The notes beneath the pieces are model-generated. The model was not told the DNA's origin and searched no databases. It saw nothing but the letters and a program-made list of their open reading frames with translations. From NCBI GenBank assembly GCA_036873755.1, contig JAVTVY010037147.1, positions 1 through 64,000 on the forward strand: a DNA stretch of 64,000 bases, read 5' to 3'. Below are positions 11,197 to 20,498 of the stretch, in pieces. A program made the position numbers and the translations under genes. Numbering within the stretch: position 1 is the stretch's first letter; every line of letters begins with the position of its first letter. This DNA is from Hanleya hanleyi (lineage: Eukaryota; Mollusca; Polyplacophora; Lepidopleurida; Hanleyidae).

Positions 11197-11541
11197 CTAT
11201 CCACACTGCTTACAAGGAGACCTTGACAACCCATTCACATTTCCGTGTAACCGTCCGGGGCGATGCTGTACTTCAAATTTATAGGTAGACAATATGTCTA
11301 CCCATCGAGCCAGCTGACCCTCCGGCTCTTTGAATTGCATAATCCACCTCAGCGCGCTGTGATCAGCACGTAGCAGAAACCGCTGACCGTACAGGTATGG
11401 TCTGAATGCCTTGACGAAATGGATGACTGCCAGCAACTCTTTTCGAGTCACACAATATCGTCGATCACTTTTCGCCAATGTCCGACCAACGTAGCTGACT
11501 ACTCGCTCCACTTCACCATGCTTTTGAGACAGCACACTACC
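11197..11541 (-). pseudogene. LTR retrotransposon RNase H
   Basis: Starts just inside the R-I boundary with GSVLSQKHGEVERVVSY, then VTRKELLAVIHFVKAFRPYL and RADHSALRWI, the standard Ty3-type RNase H landmarks, and ends with FEVQHRPGRLHGNVNGLSR. It would degrade the RNA strand of the RNA-DNA hybrid. It is separated from RT by the R-I insertion at 11542-12240. The open frame begins inside R-I sequence and its first 20 or so residues are not part of pol. Confidence 0.88.
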
Positions 11542-12240
11542 AATTACAACACATATAAGGGAAGTGGGAAGAGGTGCCGACATACTGACTGCGTCATATG
11601 ACTTCACAGAATAGTCTTTCGGTTAACCTATTCTAAAGCACATACCAAGAATCTAACAATTCGTGATATGTGTTGTGTCTCAGGTACGCTTTTATTGTAC
11701 CTGTTCATGTGGCAACTTGGGTGATATGACCACACGGCACCTAGCACCGGCATAAGCGGTATTAGATGCAAATCTAGAGAGCTATGACGGAAATGCTCAG
11801 ACAACTCGTATACTGGTAATTGGTGAGCTGTTTCGCTGTGACAACTCGTACATTTGATATTGGTGTGCTGTATCATCGTCAGATGTAAATGACGGCATTT
11901 AACACAAAAGACTAGTCTGTAAGGCCCGATGTCAACCCAGCATCAACTTCCCACAAATGGCAACATATATCAAAGACCAAAAGGTCTGTACAGGGGGCGG
12001 GCCTCGGGAACGAAACGTCCACCAGCAGAATCTCGCCATATACAGGAATAAATTACAACACATATAAGGGAAGTGGGAAGAGGTGCCGACATACTGACTG
12101 CGTCACATGACTTCACAGAATAATCTTCCGGTTAACCTATTCTAAAGCACATACTAAGAATCTAACGATTCGTGATATGTGTTGTGTCTCAGGTACGCTT
12201 TTATTGTACCTGTTCATGTGGCAACTTGGATGATATGACC
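11542..12240 (-). mobile_element. R-I element, tandem copy (one full plus one partial unit)
   Basis: A full 509-bp unit (11542-12050) is followed without a gap by the first 190 bp of a second unit (12051-12240). In the element's own sense (minus) this is a 5'-truncated unit followed by a complete one, both ending TTGTAATT. The same arrangement occurs at 51855-52393. The insertion separates RT from RNase H. Tandem units with truncation at the 5' end resemble Penelope-like terminal repeats and retrozymes. Confidence 0.88.
11674..11770 (-). ncRNA. Structured RNA module, R-I copy, closing helix decayed
   Basis: Same layout as 10932-11028. The CAGGTAC/GTACCTG and TGTGG/CCACA helices are intact. 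The closing helix has become TGCATC with GACACA and now holds two mismatches, so this copy has probably drifted. Confidence 0.5.
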
Positions 12241-13626
12241 AATATCGGTGTCCAAAATGAACATCTTAGTGAAATCTGGATGAGTCAGTACTGGTGCGGT
12301 GCACAGAGACTCCTTCAATAGGTCAAATGTCGTCTGGCATTTATCTGTCTAGACCAATTCATGTCCCGTCTGTGTTACAGCGTGGAGGGGTGGAGGTATC
12401 TGTGAGAACGCTCGTATGAACATCCTATAATACGAAGCAAGACTTAGAAAACTTCTTACTTCTGTCACGCTGTTGGGAGTAGGCCAGTCTTTGATTGTGG
12501 CTACCTTTAAGCATCAGGGGATATTCCGGCCTTCGAAACCACGCGTCCCAGAAACATAACCTCATTTGTCAGTGGAGTACATTTGCTCGTCTTGAGTTTT
12601 AGTCCCGCTTCAAACAAGCACCCAAAGACTTTTTCCAACCTTTCCAAGTGTTCGTCGAACGTTCGGCTGTACACTAGGATGTCGTCGAGGTATATAAGGC
12701 ACGTGTTCCAACGTAATCCAGACACACAGTCTCCATAAGTCTTTCAAACGTTCCTGGGGCGTTGCACAGCCCAAAAAGCATAACCGTGAAATTATATAGG
12801 CTTCGGTGCGTCGTGAAAGCCATCTTCGCTTTGTCAGCTGGATCTATTGGTACTTGCCAGTATCCGCTAAGCATATCCAGTGTCGAAAACCAGGCTGACC
12901 CCGATAATGCGTCTAAGGAATCGTCCAACCCAGGGAGTGGATATGCATCCTTAATGGTCACTTGATTTAGGCATCTGAAATCGACACAGAATCTGGCGGT
13001 GCCGTCCTTCTTTCGAACAAGGACTACCGGGGAAGCCCAGGGACTATTCGATGGTTCAATAACCCCCTGCTGATTCATCTTTTCAATCTGCCGGTTGATC
13101 TCCTTTCGCACTGTAGGTGCGACCCTACGTGGCTGCTGCTTACGTGGTCTTGCGCTACCGGTATCAATTGAATGATGCACCTCAATCAGTCGTCGGCTGT
13201 AACAAACAGGTCAGCAAACTTAGCTAGTAGCTGGCGTGTGTCTCCTGTTTGTTGTGGGGTCACAGGAGCACTAATCTTCTCCATCAAGCTGCCCACCTTC
13301 CTTGCCTGCCTCTCTGTATCCTCATCACCAGGATTTTCATCCAATGCCACAACAGCCCGTATTGGCTGCAGCTGACCAGCGGTGGAACCTTTATACAAGG
13401 TCTTAGGCTCGTCACTCACATTCATTACTCGGATTGGTACGGTGCCTTCTTGGTCGACAGTTACTAATGTCATTGCGATCAGTATATCTTCCTTCTCGCC
13501 CATCCTCTGTGATGGCCCAATCATCCTAAATGGTGCACGCCCATCACCTCCTTGGATTCGACACGATTGTTTCGTGCCTCGGGGGAATAGTGACATTTTC
13601 CGCCAAGGATATCCGACCACATTCAT
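12241..13626 (-). pseudogene. LTR retrotransposon reverse transcriptase and protease-RT linker
   Basis: 13186-13626 is the linker after protease (TLVTVDQEGTVPIRVMN region). RT follows in two frames: 12674-13180 with EKMNQQGVIEPSNSPWASPV, VRKKDGTARFCVDFR, TLDMLSGYWQVPI and LFGLCNAPGTFERLM, then 12507-12725 with CLIYLDDILVYS, the catalytic YLDD. The connection region continues to 12241 with FLSLASYYRMFI and APVLTHPDF. The two RT frames do not join, and stop codons separate linker and RT and lie within the connection region. The enzyme copies element RNA into DNA. This copy is dead. Confidence 0.92.
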
Positions 13627-13951
13627 AGGATTCTTCTAGAATTCCTGGTCCTTTTACCACCGCAACGACTGCCACGTGCTTAAGCGTTTTTCCTGCCACG
13701 GTGATCGTGAACCAGCCGTACCCAGTGGTGGCTAATGGTTGTCCGTCGGCCAGCGTCAGCATTTTGGCCATGTTGGTCAGTTGGGGTTGAAATTTCATCG
13801 GCATTCGCTTGAAAAGATCCAAGGAGATGATTATCACTGCCGCTTCCGTGTCAACGACGAGGTCAGCCGCCTCGCCATTTATCTCTACAGCTACACATAC
13901 TCCTTCTTCTACCGTATCCAGGGAACTTGAACCCAGCTTGATTTTTTTCAA
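13544..13951 (-). pseudogene. LTR retrotransposon protease, catalytic motif altered
   Basis: Retropepsin-like domain with ADLVVDTEAAVIIISLDLF. The catalytic triad DTG reads DTE here, so the essential glycine is lost. LTLADGQPLATTGYGWFTI follows, as in Ty3-type proteases. Downstream it runs into the linker in a shifted frame, overlapping the open frame that begins at 13626. This protease would process the gag-pol polyprotein. Confidence 0.85.
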
Positions 13952-14029
13952 ATTAACAGTGGGGAGTGATGCTTCAGCCTCATTTGTATTCCTCGTCGAC
14001 CCTCGGTTTTAATTTATTCGGCGCTTAGG

Positions 14030-14071
14030 ACAGTTTTGACGCATGTGACCAATCTCATGATAGTTATAACA
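14030..14071 (-). pseudogene. Gag zinc knuckle, second cysteine lost
   Basis: The minus-strand frame reads CYNYHEIGHMRQNCPKR. The CCHC knuckle spacing (C, two residues, C, four, H, four, C) is kept, but the second Cys is Tyr, so RNA binding by this nucleocapsid motif is probably lost. It lies between the gag frame and protease, out of frame with gag. Confidence 0.75.
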
Positions 14072-14163
14072 GGTAATGCCTGTTCTTGTCTTCTCTTTAT
14101 GCCCAGTGGAACCATGCCGACGAAAGGTGCGGCGCCGACCCTGGCGTTTGCCGAGTAGCTTTT

Positions 14164-14991
14164 TCACAAATTCGGCAATGTCCTGTCGTAAACTGTTCTC
14201 CTCGGAATCGCTACTATCGCTGTCACTTTCGGCGCTACGCCTCTGACTCGAAAAGATCTTCCTGTTCTTAGTTCTTCAGCTCTCTGACACGCATCCAACT
14301 CTACTGCCATTTGTACGACTTCGTCAAAGGTTTTCGGCCTTGACCCCAAAATTTTCAGGCGCATCTCCGCATCGGTCAATGCACCAACAAGGTTATCCTT
14401 CGCCAAGGTGTCGAGTACGGCACGTGGAGCATCTGGATATCCCATGGCAACCAGTCGTCTTATGGATTGCCCTAACTCCAGTACCGATTCGTTTGGCTTA
14501 CGAGTCCCGCCTCTCAACTCCGACTTGTACAGCTCTTCCAGGTTCGGTGGGGCAAAGCGCTGTTGAAGGCCTTCAACAAGGCTATGATACCCCGCATTGG
14601 CTCTCCCCTCTACGTATCCCAGTGCCTGCTGTGCTGCGCCACGCAGATTGACGGCTAAGTGGAGTCCTTTCTCTACCTCAAACCACTTATTGATTTCCGC
14701 ACAAGTTTCAAAGTGTGACTTGTAGTCCATCCAAGGCGTTGTCCCGTCAAAAGGGGCTGGATTGACCATTCGTTTCCGGTGCGCTGCTTCAGAATTCTCC
14801 CCAGGTCTTCTCATTGCAGAAGCATGTCTTGATTGCTTCTCGGCAGGTTGAGATTTCCTTCGAACCGTTTCTTCTTTTTCAGAAGTAAACGGACGGATTC
14901 CCAGTTCAGCGAGATCGCTCCGAAGCTTTTCCAGCTCACGCGATGTGTCTTCGATCTTCTCCTGTAACTGATCAGGACTCTCGGCGCGCAC
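14164..14991 (-). pseudogene. LTR retrotransposon gag
   Basis: The first ATG of the internal region is at 14991. The 275-residue frame starts with a coiled-coil-like segment (EKIEDTSRELEKLRSDLAEL), then a charged linker, then the capsid-like region PAPFDGTTPWMDYKSHFETC and ALGYVEG, typical of Ty3-type gag. It ends by frameshift before the knuckle at 14030-14071. The product would form the particle that packages element RNA. Between 14992 and 15331 lies the leader, with no convincing gene. Confidence 0.85.
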
Positions 14992-15331
14992 CAGGATATC
15001 CTAGATTCGACTTCTGACCTCCCATTCCTGCCGGCCGTCAGATACCCATGACCCTGCTCAATTTGTGCCTGCTTGCCCGATCGTGGGAACGTGCTTGTAA
15101 CCGCAGTCGCTCAACCAATTCCCGAGTCTCCAAGCCGTTGATGCCGTCGACTCATTACATTCCTTCTCAGGAACGATTCTGCAAGAGTCTCACCATCTTC
15201 ATCATCGGTCTCGTCCAGGGAATACTCTCGCCAAGTAGATCCTGTTGAACTCGCTATCTTCAATCTGACAATGGCTCAGTTCATATCAGTGTGCTCAGCT
15301 TCACTGTTAAGATCTAATGACCTTCTCGTTG

Positions 15332-15349
15332 ATCCCACCGCTGCCACCA
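15332..15349 (-). promoter_or_regulatory. Primer-binding site matching tRNA-Leu 3' end
   Basis: The minus strand reads TGGTGGCAGCGGTGGGAT four bases after the end of the 5' LTR. It is complementary to the 3' end of eukaryotic tRNA-Leu (ATCCCACCGCTGCCACCA), the expected primer for minus-strand DNA synthesis. Confidence 0.85.
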
Positions 15350-15353
15350 AATT

Positions 15354-15958
15354 TGTTACGGAGCCTAAATATAACACCGAGCGGTAGCGTGTTGTGTAGG
15401 GCGTCAGGCGTTGTAAGGCAGGGTTATAGACTTACGGTTCTGCAATTGCCGATCCATTCGGCTCCAGCCGGCGGGGGAAAGAGCACACGCACAACTATGG
15501 TATCAGTTGCAATCATTTATTGTGACATAGGGAGATGACATGAGGGCGTACGCAGGCGTACGCCATTACATTAGTTATATGGATCAGTACGATTTTACCC
15601 TAACTCAGAGTGACTGACTACGTTAATCCTTATGTCGAAGAGTCACTGTTCTTATTCAGAATAGAACTATGGTCGGATAGCAGCAGTTAGACCGATTCCT
15701 TATTCAGGAACTTAGGGGTGAACTGTTTTCAAGAGCTGCCCGACCAGATCTCCTCTTCTACATCTAAATCCCGTATATTTATATGGAAAGTCATGCGATC
15801 TACACATGTGAACAGTCACGTGATCAAACAAGTTGAATAGCATTGCAAGTAAACTATATCGCAGAAGAATGTTATATATACATACAATTTTGATAGTAAT
15901 AATGCAAAAGTGGAAATAAACAATTAATAGACATGCACAAATATATGAGTTCACGACT
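15354..15958 (-). repeat. 5' LTR
   Basis: About 605 bp, direct repeat of 7580-8177, ending GTAACA in element sense. It contains the TATA-like TATAAATA at 15776-15783 and AATAAA at 15516-15521 in the same relative places as the 3' LTR, giving a plausible U3-R-U5 order. Confidence 0.88.
15776..15783 (-). promoter_or_regulatory. TATA-like box in 5' LTR
   Basis: TATAAATA on the minus strand within the U3-like part, conserved in both LTRs. It is the likely core promoter of the LTR element. Confidence 0.5.
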
Positions 15959-16033
15959 ACAACTACGGTATACAAAAGAACCACAAATCACATTGTTGTA
16001 GGAATAAACACATTTTATAACAAAGAACACAAC

Positions 16034-16270
16034 ATATATACAACAGTTATTTCCCCTTAATATAACATTAGAAGTCCAGTGAAATATCCGCAGTGTCAGT
16101 CCATCTTTAGCATATTTATCACTCTAAATGTCCAGATACGCTGTGGTCAACAACCTATATACAACAGTTATTTCCCCTTATTATACCATTAGAAGTCCAG
16201 TGGGATATCCGCGGTGTAAGTTCATATTTAGCATATTTATCACTCTGGATATCCAGATACGTTGTAATCA
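16034..16270. repeat. Two-copy 120-bp tandem duplication
   Basis: The unit starting TATATACAACAGTTATTTCC at about 16036 recurs at about 16156 with several substitutions. The second copy merges into the C-terminal coding part of the polymerase relic (DGLITTYLDIQ), so the duplication arose from the 3' end of that gene or its flank. Confidence 0.8.
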
Positions 16271-19246
16271 AACCATCTGGAGGAACTTTGCGTTTGGGGT
16301 AGAAGAAGGCGGAGGCGTCCCGATCCTGGGTGTAAGAGCGCATATGGTTCTGGACGACTCGGAAACCTTTATTGGTCCCACTGGCACTGGTCTGGCTCTG
16401 AAGTACATTGAGGTACAGGGTTTTGATGATGTTATTGTCCCGACGACTGACCCCTTTACAGCTGAATTTGTTGTTCCTCTCGCCATCGCAAACGCTTTTG
16501 AGCCCAGGGCGATCATGGCCTCAGCCTTCCACGGGCCGAGGGTTCTTTTAGATCATAGTCGTAATTGTCTTTTCTCGGCAGCCATTCATCTCGTTCCGCT
16601 TCATACTGGGCTCGTAGTTCGGGTTTCACGAGCGATTCCCAGTCCGGGTTGGAAGCGGCCATGTATGCAGAATCCGTATCTATTTCCATAAGCTGCCAGA
16701 CTGATTGGTCGAAACACACACCCATGAAGTCGAATAGGAATTGCAACATTCGCAGTTTGGCTAGTTGGTATACCATGCACCCGATTTAAGAGGAGGTTGT
16801 ACGTGATGGTCTTTTTGGCTAAAGTCACGTCGTAGTTGGTGTCGTCAATCATCTCCGTGTGTCGATATAGGGGCGAATTCAGGCGTTTTGGGCTTGTTTT
16901 GTGGTACAAATGTTCACGGTGACGTGGCGATCCTGGTTGGTTACCGTTTTTCCGTATCCGCTGTTCCCGAGTAATTTCATCGTTTTCCCGATGATGGCTT
17001 TACTGGGTCGGCGTCTCCCTCTCGACGGGCAGTAGTCACGTCCTTTGCAAACTTCTCGAAACAAGCCTCGGGAGTAAACTCCATGACATGATATATTTTG
17101 GTAATTTCCAGTACGTGGCTGATATACCGAGGTAGTAAAGGAGTGCCCAGCGATATTGTTTTGCCCACATACTACCGATCAAAATACGCCGCGGTCGTGT
17201 TAGGTAGTCGTGTTCTTCAGCGTGTGCGCGCATATGAGCCCCGATATCATCTCGTCCCACCTCGGTGTTTTTGAAGATGGGCGGGCATACGGCAAATATG
17301 TCTCTCCCGTGATCAGGGACGTGAATACCACATTCCACGAACCCGTAGAGAGGTCTCCCGTCTGAACAGTGCGTAGGATGTCAGCCATGGTGCTGATAGT
17401 CTGGTAGTCCAGCAGCCGATCATGGGCGTGTAGGATGGAGTGCAAGTCAGGTTGGCGGCGTTACGCTTGATGGAAATCGCATTCTCATAGTTGTACATAG
17501 GCGTAGCCCAACCTCCGGGTATAGTCACGATTCTGGTCTATTTCTTAACGTAAGGTGGTTTGCGTCAGTCCACAGCGCTTCTTATAGCGCTCTCCTGTCA
17601 GCGAACACTCATGGCCGTGCCAATAACAGCTATGGAACTGGAACACGGTCGGTATTATATTGATCATGGCGAATCCGTCCACGGGAAGGCGCCGATCTCG
17701 AATTCTTTTTTCCGTGGGGTTGCCTTGGTGACAGATAGTGACGCCTCGTCGCTGACTTTCCCAATCCAGCTATTGTTCTGGTTGATGTTTCGTAGAATGT
17801 TGGGCATTGAATTCCCGCCCCGCAGGGAACCACCGGGTACATTGACCTGTGGGCAGGGGTCTACTCAAACACGGTAGGTAGAGGGCATGGCGTCGAATCC
17901 GATTATTTTCTGACACATTTTTCTTTCTCGAACGCGGGTTAGCTCTTTCTCATAATACCGATGAAATATAATACTGGGACCGCCCACGATATTTCCTTTC
18001 AAACAGTCAAATATGTTGGCGTCTATCTGTTCGATGAGGGCGAAGAAAGTGGGTAAATACTGGAACAAATACCGCAGGGTTAGCCCGGGGATGCTTACAC
18101 AGTCTTTAAACATGTCGACACCCATATCTCGGTAGAAGGCGGCCATTTGTCGGTAGCTTCCAGAAAAGGGACGACATACAGATTGTTGTAATAGACGAGG
18201 AAATCGCGGAGAGTTTGCATACCTTCACGGACCCACACCTGTTGCCGTTCGATACAGAAGGTGTCAGATAATGCTTCTCCTTTGAGATCGTTGTAGAAGG
18301 CCTCTTGGGGTGGAAGTTGCGTCTCATCCAGACGACCGAGACTGGTCATGTTGGTGTATGGAAAGCAGCTTTTCCTCTGCGCACAGTCGTAGGTTTTTAC
18401 CCACTGGATATAGCTGTAATTCGGCGCCAGGTAATTCCGTAGATATAGAAAGCGGATTGAAGTCGTGGATAGAGGGTTGTGGTTGTTGGTCTTCTTAATG
18501 ATGTGTTCGATGTTTCCGGCTTTGGTGAGGTAGGGGTACAAGAATTCTTTGATCAAGCTCAGATCTTACCGTCCGGAATTGAACCCGAGGACGGGTAATT
18601 GGTTCATATATTCCAGTAAACGCAGTTTTAGTTTCTGAACGTAGGGTTTAGATGCTTTGGGTATCTCATCCTCGCTTTTGTCGTTAGTATCGTCCTCCCC
18701 ATCCGATGTTGAAGTACATGCATCAAGTGCAGCTAATACATCACGTTAGGTAGTCGAGGCGAGATGTGCCGCACTGGTTTGACAAAGGGTCTCCAAATAG
18801 TCCATCATCCGGGTAATTAGTTCATGTGGAGCGCCAGTAAAGACTGAACAGACCGGGACGTTCTCATACCCGGGCACGTTGGTTTGAATACTCACACTCC
18901 AAGGAATGTGACTCTGGGATCACTGGGTTTTGGCCGATACCTTCTCCATCGGTTCTAGTCGAGCTTCAAAATCGTAGCAGGCTCAGTACGGAAAATAGCG
19001 GTGGGCCATGGGGACGTCAATACCTTCATCTGCCAGCTGTTAAAATATGGTGGGTATAATGTGTAACACGCCGCCGGGGAATTTTCGTTTGACAGTATTG
19101 TCGCAGGTTTTCTCGTGACGGTGTAAAATCCAAGACCGGTCAAATACGCGATGGCAGTTACTACAGCTGTATGACTGGGCATAGATATTCATGACTGCAA
19201 TGTGCGAGAAATTCCCGCCAGTGTCCGTTTGGTCGCCCCTGATCAC
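16150..19246 (-). pseudogene. Virus-like family-B DNA polymerase relic
   Basis: Multiple minus-strand frames in order: a C2H2-like finger (CSNCHRVF with HRHEKTC, about 19120-19180), PGGVLHIIPTIF, and an exonuclease-like YDFEA (about 18960). Next come NNHNPLSTTSIRFLYLRNYL and ELPPQEAFYNDLKGEA (about 18290-18480), then DMFKDCVSIPGLTLRYLF. The polymerase core has MKLLGNSGYGKTVTNQDRH (region B, about 16930-16980) and EIDTDSAYMA (catalytic DTDS, about 16670). The end is FFYPKRKVPPDGLITTYLDI. This resembles protein-primed type PolB of Maverick-like or related virus-derived elements in invertebrates. At least eight frame changes and several stops make it non-functional. Its 5' end abuts the satellite at 19232. 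Confidence 0.8.
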
Positions 19247-20019
19247 CGGAGGTAGAATTTTTTCACATCAAAATGTCGGCCTTGACGAGTACTGTAATTG
19301 TACCAAGTATGAACACTCTAGGCCTAATAACAGTTCGCAGGGTCCAGTTAACAGTTCAAACTTCTGCTCCTGGCGTCGCCCCTGATCACCGGAAGTGGAA
19401 TTTTTTTCACATCAAAATGTCGGCCTTGACGAGTTCTCTAATTGTACCAAGTATGAATACTCTAGGCCTAATAGTTTCGGAGCTATGAGCCAGTTAACAG
19501 TTCAAACTTCAGTTCCTGGCGTCGCCCCTGATCACCGGAAGTGGAAATTTTTCACATCAAAATGTCAGCCTTGACGAGTACTGTAATTCTACCAAGTATG
19601 AACACTCTAGGTCTAATGGTTTTGGCGCTATGGAGCCAGTTAACAGTTCGCGGCGCCCAGTTAACAGTTCAAACTTCAGTTCCTGGCGACGCCCCTGTGA
19701 ATCGGAAGTGGAAATTTGTCAGATCAAAATGTCGGCCTTGACGAGTTCTCTAATTGTACCAAGTATGAACACTCTAGGCCTAATAGTTTCGGAGCTATGA
19801 GCCAGTTAACAGTTCAAACTTCAGTTCCTGGCGTCGCCCCTGATCACCGGAAGTGGAAATTTTTCACATCAAAATGTCCGCCTTGACGAGTACTGTAATT
19901 GTACTAAGTTTAAACACTCTAGGGCTAATGGTTTTGGCGCTATGGAGCCAGTTAACAATTCGCGGGGTCCAGTTAACAGTTCAAACTTCTGTTCCTGGCG
20001 TCGCCCCTGATCACCGGAA

Positions 20020-20498
20020 GTGGAATTTTTTCACATCAAAATGTCGGCCTTGACGAGTACTGTAATTCTACCAAGTATGAACACTCTAGGTCTAATGGTT
20101 TTGGCGCTATGGAGCCAGTTAACAGTTCGCGGCGCCCAGTTAACAGTTCAAACATCAGTTCTTGGCGACGCCCCTGTGAATCGGAAGTGGAAATTTTTCA
20201 GATCAAAATGTCGGCCTTGACGAGTTCTCTAATTGTACCGAGTATGAACACTCTAGGCCTAATAGTTTCGGAGCTATGAGCCAGTTAACAGTTCAAACTT
20301 CAGTTCCTGGCGTCGCCCCTGATCACCGGAAGTGGAAATTTTTCACATCAAAATGTCGGCCTTGACGAGTACTGTAATTGTACTAAGTTTAAACACTCTA
20401 GGGCTAATGGTTTTGGCGCTATGGAGCCAGTTAACAGTTCGCGGGGTCCAGTTAACAGTTCAAACTTCTGTTCCTGGCGTCGCCCCTGATCACCGGAA
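20020..20498 (+). repeat. Exemplar 479-bp higher-order unit (monomers A, B, C)
   Basis: A typical A-B-C unit with little damage. Monomer starts at GTGGAA occur at 20020, 20187 and 20332, and the next A starts at 20499. It is suitable as a reference for the array. Confidence 0.9.

Larger units (their letters stand above)
7580..15958 (-). mobile_element. Ty3/gypsy-type LTR retrotransposon, inactivated, with nested insertions
   Basis: Direct repeats of about 600 bp (7580-8177 and 15354-15958) bound an internal region coding, on the minus strand, gag, protease, RT, RNase H, integrase and a C-terminal extension. The RT-RNase H-integrase order is that of Ty3/mdg4 elements. A tRNA-Leu primer-binding site lies next to the 5' LTR at 15332-15349. 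The reading frame is broken many times. Three R-I insertions lie at 9340-9515, 10714-11157 and 11542-12240. No clear target-site duplication was found around the LTRs. Confidence 0.92.

Noticed and set aside
16128..16691. Plus-strand 187-residue frame
   Set aside because: It lies antisense to the polymerase relic, which carries recognisable motifs on the minus strand.
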